Shown: positions 10,891-23,779, numbered from the stretch's first letter. The stretch is 64,000 nt of DNA from Amoeboaphelidium protococcarum (GCA_023515745.1 JALECJ010000020.1:558001-622000), one strand, 5' to 3'. Numbers and translations: made by a program. The notes: generated by a model from the sequence alone, not told the origin.

Positions 10891-12405
10891 ATGACAATTC
10901 TGTTGCTCTGCTTTAGTGCGGCTTTGGTATAAGCAGACATGAAACCACCAACTGACGCGCCTGTAAAATGCCGTCTGCGATCAGTTTCATCAATCAGTAC
11001 ACCGTGCTCTAGTGTGGTTTCTTTTACGATCAAGGCTGTGCCAACAAGCTGTTCATCTCAAACTGCCAGTCAAATTACTACTCCGGTGGTTGTATCAACA
11101 CCATGTTAATCGTCAAGTGTTCATGTTACTACAACTGGCTATCTTACAACAACGCGTCCATTTGGTATGACATCCTCTTCTCATGGCTCGTCTCAATCCA
11201 CTCCCTGTTCCACAAGTTAAAAGTTGACATCCAGCATCACTACTCTATAAACCTCTACTGCGTCCTCGTCCTTACCTCCGCGTACCTCGTCGTCTTTTAC
11301 TACTTAGGTCATTCAAAGCACATCTGCTACTGTGTGCTCATCTTGCTCGAACAGTCGGAGTTCGACATCCACGACAACCTCAATAACGTCCTCGACTTCA
11401 ACTACCACCACTACATTCTCTAAAGAATTGTATAGCAGTCCTACTCCTGATGCTCCAATGACTCGTCCTCCTCTTAGACCGCCTCCTTAAATTCCTCCAT
11501 CTCCTGGTCCTCCAGAGTCTCCTCCACCTCCTAGCAGAAGACCGCCTAGCAATGAGCCTCCAAGTGAAGATAGACCGCCGAGCGAACCTCCATCTAGGAA
11601 TAGGCCTCCAAATGACAACAGACCGCCGACTGAACCTCCGTCGAGAAACCGACCGCCTAGTCCGCCACCTCCGCCTACGAGGCCTCCAAGTCCGCCATCA
11701 CCTCCACCTGAGGCGTCTCCTCCAACAGACGCACCCCCTCCACCTCCGCCAAGGCCTCCTTCGAGTAGTACTCCCAAACCTCCTTCTCCAAAACCTTCCT
11801 TTTTTAAACCAAATCGTAAAGGAGGGAAAGGAGGAACTAGAGGAGACAGTCCCTTAGTATTCGATATGAATAAGGATGGAGCTGTTTCTGCTTCGAAAAA
11901 CACCGGTATCTCGAAAGATCCGTCGAAACCAAATAATTAGGATGGAGGTGCCGTGGGTGGTGATAAAATGCTTGCAATGTCCGATTTAAATGGCAATGGT
12001 GTGGTGGATATAGAAGAAGTGTTTGGTGATCATACACTGAGCCCATTTACTAAGAAGCCATACCACGCGGCTAATGGATTTGACGCGTTATACATGTTGG
12101 CTTTGGAAATGCAGTCCATTCCATAATGTTAGTTTGAATTGGTAAAGAAGGATCACAACAGTGTTCTGGTGTCTTTAACTTCTGTAAAAAGATGTCTTAA
12201 TCTGCATAATGTTCAGCTTGGCTTTATCAGTGACACTAACATCAGTGATCTAGAAGAACTGGGTGATGTTAATCAAGTTGACGTGACTGATTATATTAAT
12301 ACTCCTGATGATGTAAGAAATGGTGTCCTTCATAGCTAAAAAGGATCCTTTTACTCTCATGATGGAACGCAATGGAAGGTTGATGATGTATGGTTCAGAA
12401 AATGA
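10891..12405 (+). CDS. Secreted Ser/Thr- and Pro-rich protein with Ca-binding-like C-terminal domain (copy C)
   Basis: 504 residues, inverted relative to A and B. The signal peptide MTILLLCFSAALVQA and PVKCRLR open the protein; an in-frame ATG four codons upstream (10879) is an alternative. A Ser/Thr-rich region (to about 180), a shorter proline-rich region with RPPSNEPPSEDRPPSEPPS-type units (about 183-303) and a basic linker follow. The C-terminal Ca-binding-like domain (DMNKDGAVS, DLNGNGVVDIEEVFG, AANGFDALYML) and final 110 residues are almost the same as in B, so C-terminal domains are more conserved than stalks. Role unknown. Confidence 0.8.
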
Positions 12406-12609
12406 TACACATTGAATTTTGTAAATATATATAAATTAAAACCGTATTATATAACGGTGTAAACGCAACCAGATATACTGTATATACAATTTTTAGTTAT
12501 TAAACGCGTCATTCCACCTCGAAACTAACTTTGCCTGATCAACAGAGTTATTGTTTCACCGTTATGTTCATTGTTTCATTAGAGGACAAAGCCTTGCCAA
12601 AATATCACA

Positions 12610-14962
12610 ATGTCTCAGCATATTACGGAATAGGATTAACCACGTAGAGATTCGCTTTTGCAACCTATGCCTATAATTAATGAGTCTGTTAACGGTATAA
12701 ATTTTTACTATATCTGAGTGTTGAAATTTCAAAGTTAATTAGTTGGACCATTCCATTCATGTAGATGCGGAAGGAGAAGAAGTGAAACAGGAGCTGGACC
12801 AGGCTCTGCATTAATTTTATAATACATCTCAAGGAACACTGCCGTCATTGTATCCTAGAAATGATAGACTGCCAAGATATGGTGCATAAAATATAAATGG
12901 CCAGGCTTAGTTGCCCAAATCTCCGAGACGTTTGCAAGTACCGGCAGCCGCTGGTTCAGTTATCGAAAGTCGTCGAAGCTCGGCTGCATCGCAAACGCCG
13001 TAGTAAGTCTACAAGTTCTCTGGGGATTAGGCTGTAGTTCAATCTCATTTATCGTAAGGCGATCTCTAGCAATAAGCCAATAAAACCGAGGAATAGTAGT
13101 AGATTATCGATTGGAGAGATGATATAGTCGTAGATGCCTCCCACGTCGATCCGTATCTGCAAGCGGTTGCTTCAATTTCATTCAACGTGAATGTGTTTAT
13201 ATTTGAATTTCTGTCTCATCTTTTGCTGCCGCTGACATTTATATTCAATATTTGGACTATTAAAGGCAGACTATATTTGGCCAATAGATCTTTGTTGTCC
13301 CATAAAGATCCGGGATTTTGGATATAATGGATATCAATGGCATCGCTGATTTACATCCATGTGCTGTATGTTGCATTTAGACCAAAAGATTTTTATCTAG
13401 CGGAACTGATGCTTTGTAACGTGCTTTGGTTAATAAGATTCGCCGTTATATCAACAAAGTATGCATACGTCTCCAGTGTGGAATACAAAGAGATGTCTCT
13501 CAATGTGGAGACTGCAATGCAAAAGAGTGAACGTTAAGTAATTACTGGGTGGAGGTCTCCAAGCTCACATCTGATAGAAACATAGATTCTGCTGGCATCT
13601 GTCCGTTAAAGAGTCGATTTGACTTAGTCTTCATTTCTCATTCTTTAAGAAGAAGAAGATGTATCTCATCATTGTTGAGTGGTATAAAGATATGACTTAT
13701 ACACAACTACTAAAGAGTATAAAGTAAATATAAACAGATAGATATATATATTAAGTAATTGTCAAGTATGAGAACTTATCGAAGAGTAGAGAGACCGTGG
13801 GAAAGTTATTACGTGATCTGAAACAGTTCACACCAACAATCATCCCACTAATCGTGATGTCAAATTTGATTAGATTAGAGATAAACCAAAGCTCGTGGTC
13901 GAAAAGTCAGCCTTGTTGGATGCCTAAGATTAGTAGGAAGCTTAGGATAGCAAACTACCTTAGCAGGGCTAGTAATCGAAGAAAATTAGTGCATATGATT
14001 TGGCAAAGAATCTTATTTCTGCTTCAAATAATATAAAAAGTAATGGTTACTTGATTTTGACGTTAACTCTGATCCATTGCCTGCTGCCGATGGTGGGGCG
14101 AGCTGTATAAGGTTAGATTTGGTGTTGGGATTATACACCCGAAGCATATGTGGGCCTCTCTCTGTACGTGTTGATTAATCTGTTCATGGTTAGTGCTAAT
14201 ATAAACTTTATTTTGATTGCAGTTTTGGATATGCATCGCAGACTCTATCTGGCTGAAAGCTTGAATTTGATACTGTAAGATGGTTATGTGTAGATACCGT
14301 GGCCAAAGTAGAATGATGAGAATCCAGTAAAACAATAGAATAATGATAAAGACTAGCTATAATTAGAAAACTATCTTAGGCTGGATATGAATAGACCAGA
14401 GAATATTCTCGCATGGTGGTATCTGAGGCTGGTATTATAGGATTATGGTATGCAGTATTATAAGCGTATCAACGTATACTCTGGAGTATTTCTGCTCTAC
14501 TTTCTTGCATTGATTGTCATTATTATATTCGGAGCGTTAACTGGCAGAAGTGTTGATTATACTATTGTCACTTTGGCTATATACAATGTGATGCTTTACG
14601 CGATAGCTTTGGCTCAAGTTTTATTCTATGGATAGAATGTTAACCATTTGCGCCAAATTCATGCGGCTTCCGTTATTGGAAAACTGATTAATCTGTAGAC
14701 TATAATCACTTCTTATTCTAGTAAACTCGATAGATTACGTAATGAAATTGCTAAGAAGGCTATATGGTTGGCCCCTCTGCCAGAATACTTTCAAAGGAGT
14801 GCTGAGATATTGCAAGTCGTCTCTATTGCTATTCAGTTTAACAATGAGAATTTTACAGTGAAGATTTTAGGATTCAAGGCAACCAGTGATTTAATATAAG
14901 CAACGTTAGCTTTGGCAGCTTCTGGGCTTGTTGCTGCAGCACAGATTGTATTCAAGTTTTGA
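12610..14962 (+). CDS. Polytopic membrane protein, about seven TM segments, spliced
   Basis: Exon 1 (12610-12694) starts MSQHITEQDQPRRDSLLQP and joins 12765 across a 70-nt GTATAA...TAG intron. Exon 2 encodes a Gln-rich cytosolic region, then three TM helices (FNVNVFIFEFLSHLLLPLTF, a GFWIQWISM segment, LCNVLWLIRFAVIS). From about 13879 to the stop the frame gives four more helices and ends FKATSDLIQATLALAASGLV. In between the frame has two TGAs, so splicing is required. One workable model uses introns 13549-13627 and 13805-13878; a single 213-nt intron (13661-13873) also keeps frame. Topology and the last helix recall gustatory-receptor-like proteins, a weak resemblance. Function not assigned. 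Confidence 0.6.
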
Positions 14963-15351
14963 TGGCTATTACTTACTCACTTGCGAGATCTTCGATTAAG
15001 TGAGTGGTATTGTAACAGGATGATTCTTGTAAAACTAGTTCATGAAAAGTGAACATACTGTTATAATTCTGACATTCCGACAAAATGTCAACATTTTTTG
15101 CCATGATATTTAATCTCACACATACAATACGCGTGAAGTACAGTATTTTTTATAATCGCATCAGTCAAAATAGTTGTATTTATATCTGTTGGGATCGACA
15201 ACGTGCCGCGTACTGCATTCAAATTCTCTCACACACCTCAGCACCTAAAAGACAGTGATATTAAAAGGCGGTGCGGTCGGTATACCGCTTACAACTTATT
15301 GAACTCAATTGTTAGTGTTTAAATAGCAGCGATGATAATTACGCTTTTATA
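14963..15351. other. Intergenic region between convergent genes
   Basis: About 390 bases between two gene 3' ends. AT-rich; no gene, tRNA or repeat recognised. Confidence 0.4.
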
Positions 15352-16830
15352 TCACTACATCTTCTTATTCATTTTACTATTACTAGATATGGACAAATCT
15401 ACCCGGCCATAAACTATGGAGAGCAGAAATACCAAAAAGAATGACGCAGACAGTACCAAAGGCTTTCTCAAGTAATTCATCTTGTCAAAGGTGTACAGCA
15501 CTTAAAAGTTCTGCTCATGTCCATCACACAAATCAGTCATGTGCAAGTAAATAGTTGGTCTACCAACAGTGTCAACAAAAGTGAACGTTTTCGACTCCCA
15601 TTGCTTGTTGACTTTGAAAGGAAGAACAACCTGATAGTCAGTAGCACCTTCAGGCAACACAATCTTCACAGTCACATTGTTATAGGCGGCATTCTCGATA
15701 CCTTTAATGAATGGAGCCTAGAACACAAATCTATCCTAAGCGTCATCGACTTCCTTGACAAAGTCTTCCAGCGGCGCATTATATCCCTGCATCCAAGTGT
15801 ATAGCCATCCACCATACAATGGGTATCTTGGTCTCAAGTCCAAAGAGGATGGCTTAGAACTAAATCCAGGAGATGGCTTAAATGTGGAGGTGGAAACATT
15901 ACCAACATCGTCCTTATAGTAGACATCGCGAGCGTGCGCAGGCAGATCTATGTGGACCTAATTTACAACTGCCGTCTAGTGCAACTACATTTAGTTAAGA
16001 GCATAATCTATACGGCTAAATTGGCCTTTCAACTTTGCACCATCATGTCTGATATAGTACCACTCTTCCACAGCCAGATTCCCGCCCCAATGACTGACCC
16101 AGAATTCACGTACAAGATTAGTCACCGTGACGAATGGTGAGTTATTGACAAAGTGCACCGAGATTGGCTTCCAACTGTCCTTACTTTCTACCGCTTCATC
16201 GTACGGGCCATAAGTAATAGCTTTACCAGACTTGACACCTCCCTCAGTGAATGAGTCAATAGTAGATGATGCCAACATAATCTTCACCTTCTACTTGAGT
16301 GTCTTGTATTTTGAAGGCATCAGAGCATAACCGTACCATACCACCTTCTGCTTGTCATTCTACTCAATCTCGTGCGGCATTGGCACCATACCATGTGTAT
16401 ACACGATATCCACCACAATTACAGGCTATTTGGATTTTTCATTACTAACAACGCTATTCAAATTGACTTTGTAATGCAACTAACGTCTACTACCAAGATC
16501 TTCTTCAGAGTCAAACGAGACTGGCAGAGCAACTTTACCACCCTTCTCCTTTGCGCTAATGAACGAGACGGTGACATTCTCATGCTGCATTGGCAATAAT
16601 TCCGCAGTTATAATGTAGTCAATGTCTTGCTAAGACTTCACCTAGGAATCAGACACTTTGAGAGCAATAGCACGGCGCTCCTTAACCAGTGCAGTGGAAA
16701 GATCTACGCTTCGATGAACATTGACATTCTAAATGGACATGGTATAAACAACGCTCTTAGCTATGCTTGAACCAAACATGTAGAGCACGGCCACTATCGC
16801 CAAGAGATTATACTTAACTGAGAAGATCAT
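15352..16830 (-). CDS. OST1: Ribophorin I, oligosaccharyltransferase subunit OST1
   Basis: Subunit of the ER complex that transfers the glycan from dolichol to Asn. 492 residues, intronless. An N-terminal signal peptide (MIFSVKYNLLAIVAVLYMFG) leads into the lumenal domain. Signatures are VTNLVREFWVSHWGGNLAVEE and HDGAKLKGQFSRIDY, and the C-terminus has the single TM helix flanked by MNYLRKPLV and YGRVDLSIS, as in the family. At least ten TAR codons are in place of Gln. Close to the yeast length (476) and shorter than the animal protein (about 600). Confidence 0.92.
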
Positions 16831-17469
16831 CCCTGCTTTACTATAGGCCCACTATAATTAACAACTTTCTGCTGTCGCGGCTATCCAGTTGAAGCGAAAC
16901 GAACGACTTTCAATGAGTCGTCAACGACTAGGCTCTGCGGCTTAGAACAGGCCAGCGGCGAAGACGCGCGTTTTCTTTCAACGTTTTTCGCTTTGAAACG
17001 ACATTGAGAGAGTCGAATTAATTTAACCTGTTACAGTTTAAACTATTCTGGCCTTTTAATAATAGATGATCTCATCATTTGAAAAGAAGTTGCCATTAAA
17101 TTTTCTTTTTCTTGTCTCTTCAATTGAGCACCATAAAATGCCTTCGGTTCTCATCGGTTGAAGTGTATGGCCGTTCCGTTCAGATCGGGTGAATCCAAAG
17201 TCAAATAGATCCTTGACGGGAATGCATAGCAACGGGGACCATATCAACATCTAAACATCAAAGTTAGATATTGCGTTCCATCCGCACCTTTTTTATAGTT
17301 ACTGCAGAAAAAATCCTTTATACAGTCTTATCCGCAGGTTTTGATTCGGTTTCAAGCGGAGAATATTGTAATCATCTAGAGCTATAGTTTGGATTTAAAC
17401 TAAAGTCTTATTTTGTGAATTCATCTGCTATCGCATCTCTAGAGATATAAAACATAATCAAAACAACAA
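16831..17469. other. Intergenic region between divergent genes
   Basis: Promoter region shared by OST1 and the YANK kinase. A minus-strand frame of about 90 codons (17250-16978) exists, but with one stop codon in use such frames are expected by chance and I see no family resemblance. Confidence 0.4.
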
Positions 17470-18862
17470 TGGGTAATTTTTGTTGTGGGGAACCTATAGA
17501 CTATAACGGCGAAGGTAATTATACACTTTTAGATCTTTGTGCTTAACATCTATACGTCTTACTCGAACTATAAGTGTAGTTGATCTGAGACACTTTGAGC
17601 TTCTGAGATCAGTGGGCAAGGGAGCGTTTGGTAAAGTGCGGATTGTGTAGAAGAAGAATGATAAAAAGATTTACGCTCTCAAGTACATTAACAAGATGAA
17701 ATGCATAAAGATGAAGGCTGTTAACAATGTTATACAAGAGAGAAGACTTCTTGAGGATATTGAGTATCCGTTCGTAGTTAATCTTCGCTATGCGTTTCAG
17801 GATGATGAGAATCTGTTTATGGTGCTTGATCTGATGTTGGGTGGCGATTTGCGATTTCATCTTGACCGTGCCGGATCGATGAAGGAGGAGGTGGTGCGCT
17901 TCTTTGTTGCAGAGGTGGGCCTGGGTATCAATCATTTGCACAGTAAGCGTATTGTGCACAGAGATATCAAGCCGGATAATGTGTTGCTAGATGAAATGGG
18001 TCATTGTCACTTGACTGATTTCAACATTGCCGTGAGGTATAATGAGAATACAATGCTCAAATCCGTGGCTGGCAGTATGGCTTATATGGCACCTGAAGTT
18101 GTGGGTAAGAAGGGCTATTTTGCTAGTCCAGATTGGTGGTCTCTGGGTGTGGTGATGTATGAATTGTTGTTTGGAAAGCGACCTTTCCGGGGCAAGTCTA
18201 ATGATGCTCTGACACACGCCATTCTGCATGATGTTGTGCAATTCCCTAACAATGCAGAGGCGAATGTGGGTAAGGAGTGTCTGGACTTATTGAAATCACT
18301 GCTAGATCGTGATATTGACAAGAGGATTGGACATGGGGAAGAGAATTTCAGATTATTTAAACAGCATCCATTCTTTAACAAGGAGATCAATGGTCACGGG
18401 CCAATAGATTGGGATCTGATGGAGTAGAAAAAGTTTAAACCACCGTATGTGCCAGATTCCAAGAGAGCAAATTTTGATGCCAGTCATGAACTGGAAGAGT
18501 TGCTTCTGGAAGAGAATCCACTCCGAGTCAAGAAGCGGGCTAACGTTAAGGATTACAGTAAAATGCCAGGCGGTGAGACTGGTGAGATTGCTACTCAGCT
18601 GCAAATCATGGAGAAGAAGTTTACCGTATTTGATTACTAAAAGAAGGGACTCTTGATGTCAGCGGATAACTCGATGGCCAAGAAGAGTAATACGTCACTG
18701 GTGAAATAGAAGGTGGAGTCTGCTTAGAATGCCGTAGCTAACAATCTAAAGTAGAATGGTAAGAACAGCCAGGATAACGTATCGATGCACGATCTCGCAA
18801 ACTTTGACAAGCCTCAATCAACTCCAGCTACTATAGATCGCACAGGGCAGCATCTGGACTGA
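17470..18862 (+). CDS. YANK/STK32-family AGC protein kinase
   Basis: Exon 1 17470-17515, a 64-nt intron (GTAATT...TAG, 17516-17579), then exon 2 to TGA at 18860: 442 residues. MGNFCCG at the N-terminus is a good N-myristoylation plus palmitoylation signal, placing the kinase at membranes. Kinase motifs: GKGAFGKV, ALKYINK, HRDIKPDN, DFNIAV (DFN rather than DFG is normal in YANK kinases), MAPEV, then IDWDLM and a YVPDSKRANFDASHELEE tail like STK32. The Ser/Gln-rich C-terminal 90 residues are not conserved. Substrates are poorly known for this family. Confidence 0.92.
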
Positions 18863-20295
18863 ACAGACGGTAGTCGGAATTGATAAGAGACTATAATACT
18901 TGCGCATCCCGCCACTTTTCTCAATATACGCAAGTGCACTATTTTCGATGAGAAGTTAATGATTGACGCTATAGATGTAATTGCTATGTACTGTCTTTTC
19001 TCAATTTTGTAAATTTCGCAATAACTATACTACCATTCGATCCTGACACGACGCGACTTTTAAAATAAGTAAGCTGAAACAACGATAAAGCAATGATGGA
19101 AAACTAAAGGTTACTTGATTAACTTATTTCATTTTCACTGTGGATGTCTTGTGCAGAGTGAAAGATCAAATTGTTGAACTCTTTGGCATTAAATAGAACA
19201 ATTAGTGGCAGAATCAACATGCTACCTTTGTACAAACGATCTGCTGATCGATCATCAACTACTATAATTATCGTAATAGATCCGCCGCATATCCATAATA
19301 CCCACCCACTTCATTTCACCATTGAGTTTACACGCATATTTATCTAAATTTACCATGAAGACAGCTACAATACGTGACATACTGAATCTTGATGGAAAAT
19401 TAGCAAGGCCAGCTGTTTAATGCAATTAAATCTGCCAATTGAACTTTAATGGTGGCCATTAACGCGTCATCTATCCTTGTACCATTTGGTCGAAGTTCAA
19501 TCTTCTGTCAGCATGCATGGGGGCTAGTGGCAACCGGAGAAATTGCCGCTCTCGCACTTCAGCCTTCTAATACTGGCTTATTGTAGACCATTGATAAATC
19601 ATCAAAGTTACCGTCCTTCATAGGTTAATTAAGGCCATATTGTTAAACTGTCTCAAGTGGACAAATGCAGAAGATGTAGACGCTATGTTCACTCATAGCT
19701 CACGCTAATCCTATCAATATTTCTTAAATACTTTGTAGAAAAGAAATAAGATGCCAGATTAAGGCTACTTGTACCAATCAATAATCACTAACACGTCACG
19801 AACATTTAAGCATTGTGTTTGCCGATCAGCCCTGTCTTGTAGAGGGTTTACACTACAGTATTCCTGCATTGAAATTAACCATAGTAGAATAAGCTGATTT
19901 ACCATTTAAATAAAGGTACATGATACCACATTAATAGTTCCGGATATAATGTACAGTATGCTAAGATGAAAAGGGGTGTCAGTGATTGGAAATTGAATGG
20001 GGAGCCTTTCAAAACTTACATCAATCCGGTACTGATCTAATCAGTCAAGAATTCTTAGCTATTTTTGAATGTACAACGTTGATGGATGTCGATTTCATCA
20101 AACTTGAGAATACTAATAGTTCTGTAACGAGGGCACTAAGAATTACTTTTAGTTGTTCACCGTGATAGTACCTTACATCGATCCGTTCTTAAACCAATGC
20201 GCGCCTTCCTTAAAGCTCTATACTTTCCTGCCCTTACAATTTTTACTTCATGCGAAAGCTCAGGCCAGTCCGTGTGAGAACGCTATATTCTCTCG

Positions 20296-20326
<31 letters not shown>

Positions 20327-20489
20327 GGCCTCTCACCTCTTCTTCCTCTTCCTCCCTTGAAGTATTGTCAATCGTCATCTTCAAATCTGATATAGAACGT
20401 TCTTTCGAGCAGAGTATATTAGACTAATTCTAAAGTCTTTTTTAACTAGAGCATAGTTTTAAATTTTAAAGTATTAAAGAAAAATAAAT
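18863..20489. other. 1.6 kb without a confident gene; possible decayed coding sequence
   Basis: Several short stretches look coding-like but do not connect. On the minus strand near 19740-19880 a 51-codon frame contains VRDVLVIIDWYKQPQSG; near 19390-19500 another contains RIDDALMATIKVQLADL; on the plus strand about 19985-20160 there is a frame with QEFLAIFECTTLMDVDFIKL. They are in different frames with TGAs between and no clear splice sites. This could be a gene with introns I could not resolve, or a pseudogene. Confidence 0.3.
20289..20326. repeat. CT microsatellite
   Basis: A run of (TC)n interrupted by a G and an extra T, about 165-200 bases upstream of the XRN1 start. A pyrimidine-rich promoter tract is possible. 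Confidence 0.85.
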
Positions 20490-23400
20490 ATGGGAGTTCC
20501 AAAATTTTTCAGATGGCTCTCTGAGCGTTATCCAATGTGCAGTCAGCTGGTGGAGTAGAACAAGATTCCGGAATTTGATAATTTGTACTTGGATATGAAT
20601 GGTATTATTCACAATTGCTCGCATGGGAATAATGATGATGTGCATTATAGAATCAGTGAAGAGGAGATTATGAAGGCTGTGTTCTCATATATTGAGCACA
20701 TATTTGAAAAGATTCGCCCATAGAAGTTGTTCTTTATGGCTCTGGATGGCGTTGCTCCTCGAGCAAAGATTAACTAGTAGAGATCAAGACGATTTAGAAC
20801 TGCTTAGGATGCGGCGATGGCTATAAAGAAGGCGATTGCTAAAGGTGAAGTGCTGCCAGAGTAGGAAGCTTTTGATTCCAACTGTATCACACCTGGTACT
20901 GCCTTCATGGACAAGTTGAGTGACCAATTGAGATATTTCGTTCACAAAAAGATGAACGCAGATCCTCAGTGGAGGCGTTGTAATATAGTGCTTAGTAGTA
21001 GTGATGTCCCGGGTGAAGGAGAACACAAGATTATGGAGTACATTAGATTGGCTAGGAGTCAGCCTGATTATGATCCTAATACTCGCCACGTCATTTACGG
21101 TCTGGATGCAGATCTAATTATGCTTGGCTTGGTGACACATGATCCTCACTTTTGCTTACTTAGAGAGGAGGTGGTATTTGGTGGTCAGTCGAGGTAGAAG
21201 AAGAATATTGTCAGTAATCCTTCATCTCAAAACTTTTATCTTTTGCACCTATCTCTGCTTCGTGAGTATTTAGATTTGGAGTTTTCATCTCTTAAGAATA
21301 AGCTACCATTTGATTATAGTATTGAAAAGATTATAGATGACTTTGTACTGATGGCGCTGTTTGTGGGCAATGATTTTATCCCTCATCTACCTAATATGCA
21401 CATCAATCATGGTGCTCTCAAGTTTATGTTTAATTTGTATAAGATTGTGCTGCCGACTCTGGATGGCTACCTAAATGAAGATGGTAAGATTAATTTGAAG
21501 AACTTGGAGGTTTTGCTGACTCAGTTGGCGTATAAAGAGCGTGAGATATTTGAAGAGGCCAATGGTGATCTGTTCAGTAATAGCGGCGTGGATTCTAGAT
21601 CTGGTAGAGTGATTAAAGTTCTCAGTCCATCTCAGCAGGAGTTGTTTGAAAGGATCAAGAATATAGTGAAGAGTAATGGTTAGTCTTAGGATCTTGTGTT
21701 GAGAGATTTGAATAATTTTGATAGAAAGTTTGTTACTCTACTGGCTCGAGATTTGAATTTCTATTGCTATAATAGTAATGTTGTGGATAGTCGCATTATT
21801 GACAAGTTGGTTATCAGTGAATAATCGTAATAAGATTCTGTAAATGGATCTGGTGACTAAGATGATAGTGACTAGGATGAAGATGTTTTGATCATCAGCG
21901 CTAAATTGAAGCCAGTTTTGGTTGATTACATCGGAGTTAAAAGTGGTAGTAATGGGGATGGCGCTATATAGACTGCTGTTAATGAGGATGAAAGTGATAG
22001 TGAAGATGATGAGGAGGGTTACCTTGCTAGACTGAGAGTGATTAAAAAGTATGAGCAAGTATACCAGGCTCCGGACTAGTAGACTTCGTAATAATCTGTG
22101 AATCGAGACAAGATGATACATGACATGTTCCAGTCTGTGAAGAGTGATTATTATAAAGGTAAAATGCAGATTGATATCAATAACAATGAGTAAATGAAAG
22201 CTTTGAGAGGAAGCTACATCCAGGGATTGCAGTGGATTATGCACTATTACTATTATGGTGTACCCAGCTGGGGATGGTTCTATCCGTATCATTATGCACC
22301 GATGATCAGTGATCTTGTCCCTAATATCCAGGAGGCTATTGATGCTGTTCCTCAGCTGGAACTTGGGGCACCATTCCAGCCATTTGAGTAGCTCATGGGA
22401 GTACTGCCAGCCCGGAGTGTTAAACTACTGCCTGAAGCGTATCGAGATTTAGTGCTGTCTGCTGATAGTCCTATTATTGACTTTTATCCAGATGAATTTG
22501 AGACTGACCTGAACGGAAAAAAGAATGACTGGGAAGCTGTGGTGAAGATTCCATTTGTGGATGAAAAGCGATTGTAGCAGGCTATGAAGAGTAAGGAGAG
22601 TCACTTGAAGCCAGATGAGGTGAGGCGCAATAGTATGGGTGTAACGTATCAGTACCGCTTCGATGAATCTAAAGATCCGCCGGGTAAATATGAGAGCAGG
22701 TACTAGATGTTTCCCGCTTTGACTTGGAATAAAGTAGTGGAGGAGGTGTTTAACCTGCCTACGGTGCAGCATGAGAGTATGCTCATTCACGGTTTGTTGG
22801 ATGGTGTGAAGCTGGGCGCGGATTTGATGTCTGGATTTCCATCTCTATATACACTAGATTTTAGTCATTTTGTTGCCGTACATGGTGTCAAGGTATTTTA
22901 GTATCCAAGCAAGGACGAGAGTGTTGTGGTGAGAATCAATTCAGCTTTGGATGATCATCTGACGCATGAACAGATTGCTCATACGTATTTGGGTAAGCGT
23001 GTCCAGGTGGACTGGCCATTCTTGATTGAAGGTGTCGTGGTTGGTGTTAGTGATAGTGTTGCAGAATGGACCTTTGCTGAGGAGAAGCCTGCGCATTATT
23101 TTGTGTAGCCATTGGATTAGAATTAGAAGTTGAAGCCAAAGGACGTGAAGCGTACGCCTCATGATCAAGACGGTATATTGAGGTGGGAGAGACGCGGTGC
23201 TTAATTGGAAGATTAGTACAGCGCCAAGTAGGCATGTATTTTGGGCGGTGTGAATTGCATCGTGACCGTTTGTGTACTCCGCGGTATGAAGAGGTTGGAG
23301 AGCGGTGCTCTGATTAAGGATTATGGCCGTTTTCAGGATTCTTGGTAGTATCCTCTTCAAGCCATAGTGTTCAAGGTGGACGAAAGCGATACTAGATTTA

Positions 23401-23615
23401 TTGAATAGCCGGCATTTGCTGCTGGCACCAAGGATAAATCTTCTAATGCTCATGTGCGTTATAGTCATAGCAGTTCCCCAACTCAGTAAAGAAGTGGAGG
23501 AAAGTTTGCACCTGCTCAAAGAGGTGGTAGAGGTGGTGGAGTTGGAGCAGGTAGAGGTAGAGGGGGTATATAAATGGTCAAGGCTAGAGCTGATTCCTAG
23601 AAGCAAGCTGTCTGA
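20490..23615 (+). CDS. XRN1: 5'-3' exoribonuclease XRN1
   Basis: Main cytoplasmic 5'-3' mRNA decay nuclease. 1041 residues, intronless. It starts [15 protein letters not shown] as XRN1 does. Catalytic-site acids and basic residues are present in [47 protein letters not shown] and [11 protein letters not shown]; the second conserved region includes the [23 protein letters not shown]-like segment, seen near residues 580-600. A Ser/Asp/Gln-rich acidic insert lies near 440-530. The C-terminus is short: after the beta-barrel-like part it ends in an RGG-type tail ([15 protein letters not shown]), without the several hundred extra residues of yeast or animal XRN1. Dozens of TAR codons replace Gln. 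Confidence 0.95.
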
Positions 23616-23779
23616 GTGTATTAGTTTTGCTTTAGAATGATTTTATGATTGAACATTGTAAGAGCTTCTGACTTCATCTTTGAATACTTATTTGAATTTC
23701 TGTCCTTTTAAAACATTGATAGGTCCAAGTTTAGCAACAGTGTTCTCATTACTACAGCATTTATCACAAAATGTCTGTA

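Noticed and set aside
13738-13835. Separate gene starting at 13768 (MRTYRRVERPWESYY)
   Set aside because: Stops after 17 codons, and the frame after it matches the frame of the upstream half of the membrane protein, so a single spliced gene is simpler.
16978-17250. 91-codon minus-strand frame upstream of OST1
   Set aside because: In frame with OST1 but separated by a TGA and with no recognisable domain; more likely promoter sequence.
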